A DNA stretch of 64,000 nt, taken from Mesostigma viride. Lineage: Eukaryota; Streptophyta; Mesostigmatophyceae; Mesostigmatales; Mesostigmataceae. Positions 55,969-64,000 of this stretch are shown here, piece by piece. Where the stretch lies: positions 2,756,229-2,820,228 of the forward strand of contig RPFO01000406.1 in the NCBI GenBank assembly GCA_009746045.1. Reading direction: 5' to 3'. The position numbers and the translations under genes are program-made. How positions within the stretch are numbered: the stretch's first letter is position 1; every line of letters begins with the position of its first letter. The notes under the pieces were generated by a model. It was not told where the DNA came from and ran no database searches. It saw only the letters and a program-made list of their open reading frames with translations.

Positions 55969-55978
55969 CAATAGTACG
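55969..55978 (-). promoter_or_regulatory. E2 putative primer-binding site
   Basis: CGTACTATTG on the sense strand directly after the 5' LTR; complementary to 49129-49138 and not to a tRNA CCA end. Confidence 0.55.
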
Positions 55979-56627
55979 AGTTAGCGAACAGCCAGAACTG
56001 TGAGTTCCTGGTCTCTCGCGCCACACAACGGGATGAGCCAAAGTTGCAAAGGCAGCAACCTTTTAACCCGTGCACCAAGCCACGACCACGGTGAGCGGTT
56101 CCACGACCAATGTGGGAGCCTCGGTTCGTGCTTGCCAAGATAGCTGGTCATCCCCCATGACCAAGCTATATCCTTTGCGTTGTTCCTCGTTCCCATCGGC
56201 GTGACGAGGCACGTGCAGGCAGGCAAGCAAATCCTCAACGTCCACTGGCATCAGTGCAGAGCCAGGACGAACTGGATTTGCCTAGACTCTGCAACCTAGG
56301 AAGTACAGGACCTGTCACAAGCCTGCAAGGCCTAGTATCCTTGCAGACCTGTGCCAGTTCCTGTAGTCCACCAGTCACAGGCTGCTGCTCTTCTGGTCTA
56401 CGTGGACCACAGTCACGTGATAGTCAGGCTAAGCCTGCGCAGGCACGGCCTGCCACGTGTCCTGTCCACTACACCAGAGGACTGTACCTCAGTCGGCCAC
56501 GGACGGCTAGGACTTCGGGACCTCATATCTTTCTTGTCCCTTGTCTGTTTCAGGCGGTCAGCACGGCGTTGGAAAGGTCTTTCCAAACTGCATCCACTTA
56601 GCATATTGGTTGCCCAAAATGCTAACT
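55979..56627 (-). repeat. E2 5' LTR
   Basis: 649 bp, nearly identical to the 3' copy (differences noticed at CTTGCCAAG/CTTGCCCAG and CGGCGTGACG/CGGTGTGACG). Confidence 0.85.
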
Positions 56628-56645
56628 CCAACCCTTTCTTCTTTT

Positions 56646-56850
56646 TTTCGACCAGGTCTAATGCATGTCCTGCCACGTGCCTATGCCCGTCACGCCTTAA
56701 ATTTTGGTTCCGACACGCCTTGACCCGGCGGCACAGCTTCGGGACCTGATATCTTCTACGTCCCTTATCTGATTTAGGCGGTTGGCACGACGTTGGAAAG
56801 GTCTTCCCAAGCTCTAACGCTTCGCACATCGGTGTCCCAATATGCGAACT
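56646..56850 (-). repeat. Diverged LTR fragment of the E1/E2 family
   Basis: On the minus strand it begins AGTTCGCATATTGGG with the family hairpin. It then shares GGAAGACCTTTCCAACG, AAGATATCAGGTCCCGAAG and GCACGTGGCAGGACA with the E2 LTR. It abuts the 18-bp polypurine-like sequence that precedes the E2 5' LTR. Confidence 0.65.
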
Positions 56851-57407
56851 GCTACTATATCAGAGTGACGCCTGTGCATTGTTTTAAATAGGAATCGATC
56901 CTCCCAGCTTGTATGTACACGGTCCACTTATTGTGCTACGTTGGTTTGTATTGCTTTCGCAAGTCAACACGGGCGGTTTGATGCGAGTGCTGCATGGGTA
57001 AGCCTTCTTGGTTCGCTGGGTAGGGAGCAACTGCATGGTGTGCACTGGCTTCTCCTACCAACCGTGAGTGCCCTGTACATTATTAGCTCTGCTTGGCATG
57101 CAGGCAATCGTAACACAATTATGTAATTGGTAGAGGCATATTGCTAACTTGCATAATTTTTTTCCTTACATTTTTGTGTGTATGCACAAAAAAGAGCTAT
57201 GTTTTTTTTATTATGCATGCTGATTACTTCATACTTATTTAATGGCCGATTTAAGTATTACTTGTAGTTCTCTTTGCCTTGGAATGAAGAGCGTCCCTGA
57301 GTCCTTCCATAAAGAGGCCTTGCTTTGTTTGCCAATGAAGCAATCCACCCCTCAGTTACTGTCTACAAACTGCTGCTTTCTAACCTGTATGGCCTTGTTA
57401 CGTGCAG
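56851..57407. other. LRR intron 4, right part
   Basis: Non-coding; ends in the acceptor CTTGTTACGTGCAG. No repeat recognised. Confidence 0.5.
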
Positions 57408-57479
57408 CAATCTGGAGAATAATGACATGAGCGGATTGATTCCGACACAGATGTCCAGCCTGACAGCGATGCAGCACCT
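57408..57479 (+). CDS. LRR receptor-like gene, exon e: one LRR
   Basis: 72 bp between TACGTGCAG and GTACGTCT, encoding NLENNDMSGLIPTQMSSLTA and then MQHL. A full LRR in the same phase as the others. Confidence 0.8.
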
Positions 57480-58598
57480 GTACGTCTCCATCTAAACATT
57501 GCCTCAATAGGGTCATTGCTTTTTCTCCCAAGGAAGAGGGGCTCCTACCAGAGGAATTCGAACAACCTGTTTACATTAGTGCGTGTTAGGCAAACATGTA
57601 GAGCATTGCTAAGTACAGCTGTCAAGATCACGCTATCTACTAATATCTAGCTGGCAGGCAACACCATGCCTGGGCCCAGTACTCAGCCCCTAAACAAGTA
57701 CGTGGGGCTTGTCCCCCAAAGCAGCGTGTGCACTGGGTGGGTGGGAGCTGCAAAAAGGCCTCACCGCGTTCCCTTCCCCGGCCTTATTACAACCGAAATA
57801 CAATATCCTGCGTGATTCACATGCCGCGTTTGCAACATGCAGGAAATACTACAGTTACCGTACAAACAATTGAGACTAGTCCGTACATGACGTATAGTGC
57901 TCCACACACATGCAGGCGGTACATGACAGTGTTCATGTACTGTGTAGGGCTACGCTATACCTGCGGCAGGCAGCCCCCCCCCCCTCTTAACCAGTTGAAT
58001 GCCCTCTTGCGCGGCTTCCACGCAGGCTGAGAAAGTAACTGGAGAGACGCGAATGCTGAGAAACTGACTCAAAGGGGCTGCTTTTTACAATATTGTTGCC
58101 CCTACTAACAGTTGCTTGATACCCGATGTTACTGCAGGGCTTGCCTGCTAAGATTTTTCTCATCAAGCCATCATAAAATCCAGAGGGGAATCTACCTGAT
58201 GTCTTGGGATCAGCTCGAGTTTTACTGAATTTTCCTACCTAGATTTTCATTCATGCATTATATAGACAGAGAACTAAGAATCTATGAAATGCAAGTATCC
58301 CCCTTCTCAGGGATATTTGTAACATGATCTCCCCAACGGGGTAATGTTGAAATTTAATTTAATTTTTTTTAATTATAGACAGAAGGTGCAGTTTGAATTT
58401 CAGGTATGGGATACTGCATGGAGATCAGTTGTATTTGAACCACTGAAGCTACTGGGTAAATATGTTTACTGAGCACAGATACATGTACATGCACTCCGCA
58501 TTTTCAGCGGCCACACAGTCTAATAAATCATTGACGATGCCCATATCTGCTTAATAATGCTGTGTTGTGTGCAAACTTCTTCTTTGCATTTGCCACAG
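57480..58598. other. LRR intron 5
   Basis: 1.1 kb, non-coding. CTCCCCAACGGGGTAATG at ~58331 followed by a T/A-rich stretch resembles the LINE 3' end at 9368 and may be another truncated copy. Confidence 0.45.
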
Positions 58599-58673
58599 GG
58601 ACTTGGATGATAATGACTTCAGCGGCACCCTTTCCGCAGCAGTGTTTACTCCCATGTCATCTCTTCAATTCCT
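58599..58673 (+). CDS. LRR receptor-like gene, exon f: one LRR
   Basis: 75 bp between TTGCCACAG and GTACGTCT, encoding DLDDNDFSGTLSAAVFTPMS and then SLQFL. It is a 25-residue LRR with an insertion after the central loop, in conserved phase. Confidence 0.8.
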
Positions 58674-60101
58674 GTACGTCTGCCTTTTTTCCTTGAAATT
58701 CTGCATTTTGTATACTACCTCCGGTGCTGTGAAATATCTCCAAAGCCATTTTTCTGGAATATTTTAATCTCGCATTGCGGGCAATTTTTTTTGTCAGGAC
58801 ATGAGTTGGCCTGAGCAAAGTAATTTAATTATTGAAGGGTAGGAAAGATACTGTTTTCGGTGCGATTACCAGTGCCAACATTAGAAGTTCAAGGCTTTTG
58901 GAGATCACCATTGATGTAGGCATAAAACATTGCATGCTCCTTGATGAATGTTGTCCCATCACTCCCGTCAGCAATACTCATGCCGCTAGCCTTTTTTTTG
59001 CAGAATGCCACGTGTAATACGTACGTATACATAATAGATGGGCTTGATGTAAAACGCGTATACTACCCTTCAGGGAAAATACACGTGCACGTAAAGGCCA
59101 ACTTAGCCGACGTTGCTAGCATCACAAGTTCTCTTTGTATTTTGTCTTATCAACAATCGCGTGGGCCATGGCAGGAAACAGCTTGGCAGCAGATTGGTAG
59201 CGTTATGTTACGAATCCAGGTTGGCCGCTGATCTTGGCACGTCCGTGCAATCTTGTTCGTTTGTACTCTCGAGCACACATCGAATTTCAGCATTGCATAC
59301 GCTGAGTGATGAAATGGCTCAGCGGTTGCCAGAAAAAATCTTTTAGGCCCGCTTGTAGGGGGGAAAATGCACAAAAAATACACAAAAATATGCACATAAA
59401 CCCCAAAATCCGTGCGGGCGTACTAAAATGTGTAATACATACTTGGTACATTTAACTCATCGTCAGACTAAAGAAACGCAGTCCTAATAATAGGACTGAG
59501 CTGACTTTTTTCGACCGCGTGCATGTAGCGACTATGTACTTGGGGGTTCCATCCAAGATGTTTTTATGTGGGTCTATGGCAGCGCTTCTAGTAACGAGAC
59601 GTTTTCGTCAAATGTTGACGCAAAACCTAAATTTCGCATTGAAACGTCAACGCTTTAGGATAAAAGGTCAACACTTTGACGCCAAACGGTTAATGCCGAA
59701 TCGTCAAAACGGTTGATGCCGAATCGGCCAACCAGATTTTGAACAGAAGGGGCTCCGGGCAACAACTGTCAACGAGCGCCATGAGGCGCGGCGTCACTGG
59801 AAGGGGGGGTAGGGGGCGCAGCGTCAACTATAGTACTTATTATGCAATAAAATCCTTGTTACAGTACTACACTTGCTGTCTGGTACAGTGAATCATATGG
59901 TGCGTAAATCTTGCCAGTTTCCTTTGCCAGATCAAGTTTCTTCTGAGACTCATTGAGCACTGTGAGGCTTAGGTCACGACAGTGTAGGTAAAAAGGACGC
60001 AGCAACAGATTACCAAAATGCAGGCAATAGCGATATTCCGATGGTCGCAGCTGGCAATAGGTCGATCCCAATGGATGCGTTTTACTTTTAAGATTGCGGA
60101 A
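58674..60101. other. LRR intron 6, left part, with a T2-like fragment
   Basis: 59481-59580 contains CAGTCCTAATAATAGGACTG, GACCGCGTG, TGTAGCGACTA and GGGGGTTCCATCCAAGATG, similar in order to 15172-15250 in T2, so it is a relic of that family. The rest is non-coding. Confidence 0.5.
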
Positions 60102-61070
60102 CAGATGAGTCTCACATCCGTGCCCAGGACAGCGGTGGGACGATTTCACGAAGGTGGGACACCCCAACTCGCGTAGGTGGGACACCCCATTTTCCCAAAC
60201 TCACGATTCAAGGTGGGACACTCCATTTTCCCAAACTCACGAAGGTGGGACACTCAATTTTCCCAAACTCACGAAGGTGGGACACTCCATTTTCCCAAAC
60301 TCACGAAGGTGGGACACTCCATTTTCCCAAACTCGCGTAGGCGGGACACCCCATTTTCCCAAACTCATGAAGGTGGGACACCCCATTTCCCCAAACTCAC
60401 GAAGGTGGGACACCCCAATTTTCCCAAACTCACGTGGGTGGGACACCCCATTTCCCCAAACTCACGAAGGTGGGACACCCCATTTTCCCAAACTCATGAA
60501 GGCGGGACACCCCAATTTTCCCAAACTCATGAAGGTGGGACACTCCATTTTCCCAAACTCACGAAGGTGGGACACCCCATTTTCCCAAACTCACGAAGGT
60601 GGGACGCCCCATTCTCCCCAACTCATGAAGGTGGGACACTCCATTTCCCCAAACTCACGAAGGCGGAAGGTGGGACACCCCAATTTTCCCAAACTCGCCA
60701 AGGTGGGACACTCCATTTCCCCAAACTTAGTAGGTGGGACACTCCATTTTCCCAAACTGGATCACGAAGGTGGGACACCCCATTTCCCCAAACTCACGAA
60801 GGTGGGACACCCAATTTTCCCAAACTCACGTAGGTGGGACACTCCATTTCCCCAAACTCACGAAGGCGGAAGGTGGGACACCCCATTTTCCCAAACTCAC
60901 GAAGGTGGGACACCCCATTTTCCCAAACTCATGTAGGTGGGACGCCCCATTTTCCCAAACTCACGAAGGTGGGACATGATTTCACCAAGGTGGGACGTCC
61001 CACCTTCGTGAGTTTGTCCCAAGTTCGAACGCCGGATTGGGACGCGTCCCATGGATGTGAGACTCCACTG
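60102..61070. mobile_element. Non-autonomous pogo-like element made of a GTGGGAC minisatellite
   Basis: The ends are inverted: CAGATGAGTCTCACATCC on the left, GGATGTGAGACTCCACTG on the right, the latter followed by TA. Next to the right end are TTGGGACGCGTCCCA and GGTGGGACGTCCCACC. Between 60150 and 60980 are about 27 units of 30-31 bp (GAAGGTGGGACACCCCA, then TTTTCCCAAACTCAC) with many substitutions. There is no credible coding sequence. The same unit and termini occur at 10822-11072 and 62537-63003. Confidence 0.65.
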
Positions 61071-62536
61071 TAAAGAATGCTTAACAAAAAGGGTGCCGTA
61101 TCTTTCGAGTCAGAGTCCATTGCTAGCTCGTCTAAAAAGAAAATGGGTGGACCGGCGTAGGATGATGCGGAAAAGGATGCCATGGATGCTGGTAGTATTT
61201 TTGCGGATGAGAGGCAGGGTAAGCACCGTCGTGCCAAGTGGGGGAGGGAAGAGCATGATGAGGCCGTCGATGCGGGTGAGAACGGAAGTGGCAATGAGAA
61301 AGCGCATGCGAATACAGCAACAGAAACCTCGTGACGAGGGTCGGCGGACTCTGCATGACGGAGGGAAATATGGGAAGAAAACGACGGGAAAGAGAGGAAA
61401 AAGCAACCTGGCAACGACAAGTCAAAACTCTTCTGACGCCGAGTCAGGAGGAGAGGACAGCAAAGGCATGCAGCCTAAGAAAAAGCAACCTGCCCTTTTG
61501 ACACTTGCTTATTTTATCCTACTGCCTGTGCCCTAGAGAGGCACACTGGCACAGTCGCACGGGCAATGCCTGCGGTTCAGAGTATATCATCATTATCATG
61601 TCTTATTTCCACACAACTGCTGAGCCGGGTTGGCCAGTGCGGGGTATATTAAAATAAAAGTACGTATTGGGGCGTACTTTTAGGTCCGCCGTATTATAAG
61701 CGTATTATACGGCACGCGTGAAACTTGGACTTAGCCGATTTCGCATGGGTACGAGTGGTGAGCGCGACGCCTAGGTTCTGACTGGGGTACTTGCGCCGCG
61801 TTGGCTTCACGTCCAATTTCCTAGTAGAACTCGACGGGAATAGTACTTTCCGCCAAGTGTCCAGATCCTGACGTACCAAAAGGCCAAGGCTTCAACTAGT
61901 TATGTGTGTTAGCAGTTAGTATGCCAGCGTATTCCAGCTATATGCTAATTGCTGGCGCCAGCCGGCAATGGAACGTCGTGCAAGGCTGTCTATCATTCAG
62001 TGTTGCGCAATTTAGCGTCAGGCAATTCAGCGTCAGTTTATAGACCATGAAGACCAAGGGGCTTGAGTGGGATTACGTAAAAGAAACGACAGAAAAGTTA
62101 CAGGATGCGGTTACTAAGAAGGTAGTTACGCTCTCAAAGTACCACAGTCTGTGCTTTTTGCCAGAAACGTTTTGACAACAACGGGGGGTGCATCAGCACG
62201 ACCCGAGCCCGGGCACATTTTGCGGGCATATCAGGCCAGGGGATCAGGATATGCGAGAGGATATTCCGGATGACAAGAGGGAAATGTTTCTGGCACTCTC
62301 TGGAAGGCAGGCGAGAAGCAGCTGGGAGCAAAGAAGCAATTCGCGGTCAACAGGGCCGTGGCGGAGTTGGGAGGCCCTCCTGCCTCCTTGTCCATTCTCG
62401 TGGGCGTCCAGAGCCAGATCACGAGGTGGCTGGTTCCCGTCAACGAGAAGCAGGCACATTGAGAGCAAGGTTCTTGTGTCTTATCCTCTCATGCATTATA
62501 GTAGATGGCTTTACTTGCTTGCTGGGCAGCCCCCCC
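61071..62536. other. LRR intron 6, middle part
   Basis: Non-coding or decayed. A stretch at 61160-61330 reads DAEKDAMDAGSIFADE and GREEHDEAVDAGENGSG, an acidic relic that may derive from a transposon protein. Stops break it on both sides. Confidence 0.4.
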
Positions 62537-63003
62537 CTGCATTAAACAACCGTGAGACGCGTCTCAATCCAGCGACGGTAAGACAAACTCAGCAAGGTGG
62601 AACGCTCCACCGTGGTGAATTCATGTTTCACGGTGGTGAGTGGCAAGGTAGGTACATACATATATGTGCTTGTACTTCTGTACTTATATATCCTTTAGGC
62701 AGCAGCGAATGGCCATGTTGCAATCTTTGACATATGTACATACAGTTTCATTGATTATTGTATATTTTATTAATATGACGGGTTCATATGAAAGAGAAAA
62801 AACGGCTTAGTTTAGGTGTTCCACTGAGTGAGTTGGGTTTTCCACCTATAGGTGAGTCTGGGAAAATGGGGTATTCCACCTAGGTGAGTTTAGGTGTTCC
62901 ACCTAGGTGGAGTTTAGGTGTTCCACCTAGGTGAGTTTGGGAAAATGGGGTGTTCCATCTAGGTGAGTTTGGGGTGTCTCACGGAAGTGAGACGGCATTG
63001 TAA
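62537..63003. mobile_element. Short pogo-like MITE with GTGGAAC array
   Basis: The left side has GTGAGACGCGTCTCAATCC, then GGTGGAACGCTCCACC; the right side has TCACGGAAGTGAGACGGCATTGTA. Units of CACCTAGGTGAGTTTAGGTG lie between, in the opposite orientation to the 60 kb array. 62600-62760 equals 12150-12290 inverted. About 465 bp, no ORF. Confidence 0.6.
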
Positions 63004-63369
63004 ATGGAGTTATGGGACACAAACTAGGAAGTAATAATTATAATAACTCTGGCAGGTCCGTCTACCTTCTTTCTACACGTCTACTGTCAGGTGTCTTGCC
63101 ACATTGAACAGGCAAAAACTGCTAGCTAGAAAGTTCCTCGACGAGCTGAGAATACAAGTTGTGCATACACACCCCGCCACGCAAATGCATGGCAGGACAT
63201 ATCGTAGACGGAGCACAGGAGATGTGGTTGCCAGCTGTGACTTAAACAGGCAACATAAGGTCTCTGCCGATATTCAGACTACTAACTAAGGGCTTATACC
63301 AAAATAATGGCTGAATCTGGTACACCTGCCCTGGCCAACTGCCTGCATTGTACTCTATTAATAATTCCC

Positions 63370-63644
63370 TTATTCACATGCAATGCACAACCTACCAAAA
63401 ATGAAAACGCGCGCCTTGACCCCCCTGACTTTGGCGGTTCAGTTATATATGGACTACCATACATATATGTGCATGAGGTTGTGATAGATCACCCCTTTTG
63501 GCAAGTCATGGACATGCTTGCCCCCCAAGGACAGCCATTAGATATTGCTTGCAGTTGTACACAGGGGCTGGTTTACAAAATAGGGAAGTTACAGCCGATG
63601 CATCGCCTGTAATTGTGCCTATTGAGGGGTTAACCCCTGCGTCA
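63370..63644 (-). mobile_element. T1 copy e: partial, inverted
   Basis: Read on the minus strand from 63644: AACCCCTCAATAGG, GATGCATCGGCTGTAACTTC, AATGGCTGTCCTTGGGG, GGCAAGCATGTCCATGAC and GTTTTCATTTTTGGTAGG, in the order of the T1 left half. The right half is missing. Confidence 0.65.
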
Positions 63645-63774
63645 TAAAGCAAGACAAATTGGCTTGTCTGGATTATGAAGTCATACTTTTTACCATGTTA
63701 TTCAAACACCAAGGTCGTTTCACCTTGAGTATTGCTCATGACACTCCCATGCAACACTGTTTTACCGGCCACAG

Positions 63775-63849
63775 GGACCTGGACGGACTTTATATCTCTG
63801 GAAGCATCCCTGGAGCTCTGTTGGCCGGTTTGCCATCTTTGCAGTACCT
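63775..63849 (+). CDS. LRR receptor-like gene, exon g: one LRR
   Basis: 75 bp between CCGGCCACAG and GTACGTTG, encoding DLDGLYISGSIPGALLAGLP and then SLQYL. In conserved phase; the gene continues beyond the window. Confidence 0.8.
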
Positions 63850-64000
63850 GTACGTTGCTTTTACACCTTGACACCTTCTGGCTGCCATCTACATATGACA
63901 TCATGGCAAGAGTTGCAAGACGTCGGGGAATGCTGTTAGTAGTGGTATATCACACATTCATGGACTGAAAGCAAAAAAACTTCATCTGTGCATCATGGGG

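Larger units (their letters stand above)
48171..56627 (-). mobile_element. E2: LTR retrotransposon of the E1 family, minus strand, 8.5 kb
   Basis: Two 649-bp LTRs (48171-48819 is 3', 55979-56627 is 5') differ at two noticed positions. The LTR ends are inverted repeats, AGTTAGC...GCTAACT. Internal order on the minus strand matches E1: ORF1, gag, integrase, protease, RT, RNase H, structured 3' UTR. Protein identity to E1 is high in pol and low in ORF1. No target duplication is visible; the 5' LTR is preceded by an 18-bp copy of the polypurine-tract sequence and by another, older LTR fragment (56646-56850), suggesting a tandem or recombined insertion. Confidence 0.83.

Noticed and set aside
60150-60980. 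CRISPR-like array of 30-31-bp repeats
   Set aside because: The units are directly tandem with no unique spacers and lie in a eukaryotic transposon-like element; there are no cas genes.

Overview
The window is nuclear eukaryotic DNA, probably from the green lineage. I favour a streptophyte alga, at moderate confidence. The evidence is GT-AG introns, plant-type telomere repeats (CCCTAAA)n at 12397-12424, a Copia element with a TGGTATC primer-binding site, a PAT/Kangaroo-like DIRS element of the kind known from volvocine algae, and a plant-style leucine-rich-repeat (LRR) gene. There is no operon structure, rRNA, intact tRNA or CRISPR. Almost all of the sequence is mobile or tandemly repeated.

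Layout. 1-3480 is a pyrimidine-rich satellite. 3590-6879 (minus) holds two exons of a pogo/CENP-B-type transposase; the intron between them is filled with a 30-bp minisatellite, itself split by a LINE 3' end. 7170-13500 contains further minisatellites, an orphan ORF, stacked 5'-truncated LINE ends, a GC-rich fold-back element, an AT-hook exon and a non-autonomous DNA element. From 13883 to the right edge the window is one LRR receptor-like gene on the plus strand. I find an LRR N-terminal cap exon and six single-LRR exons (13883, 29437, 35526, 47240, 57408, 58599, 63775), all in compatible phase, separated by TE-filled introns of up to 15 kb.

Intron 1 carries a (GGGA)n tract split by a 13.8-kb CACTA element (14535-28348). 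Inside it lies a TTAA-flanked element (T2), inside that a CTAG-flanked element (T1), and inside that a young Copia with identical 778-bp LTRs and a 5-bp target duplication. Intron 2 carries a DIRS-order element with split direct repeats A1-ORFs-B1A2-B2 and a 2A-like motif between RNase H and tyrosine recombinase. Intron 3 carries a second T1 copy broken by a LINE, which is broken in turn by LTR element E1. Intron 4 carries a relative of E1, E2, on the minus strand. Introns 5 and 6 are mostly unique DNA, with pogo-like MITEs built around GTGGGAC minisatellites.

The most unusual system is the E1/E2 LTR-retrotransposon family (38051-46217 plus; 48171-56627 minus). (i) Both carry a related extra ORF before gag. 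(ii) Integrase lies upstream of protease (gag-IN-PR-RT-RNaseH). (iii) Neither has a tRNA-type primer-binding site; instead the first 10-11 nt after the 5' LTR are perfectly complementary to a site in that element's own 3' UTR. The sequence differs between the two elements while pairing is preserved, which suggests an element-encoded primer or genome cyclisation. (iv) That 3' UTR has conserved, partly covarying hairpins, including one with tRNA T-arm geometry. (v) The LTRs begin with a covarying hairpin.

Many single-base frameshifts occur in elements with near-identical LTRs. Uncorrected sequencing indels are a serious alternative to decay, so reading frames should be checked against raw reads.
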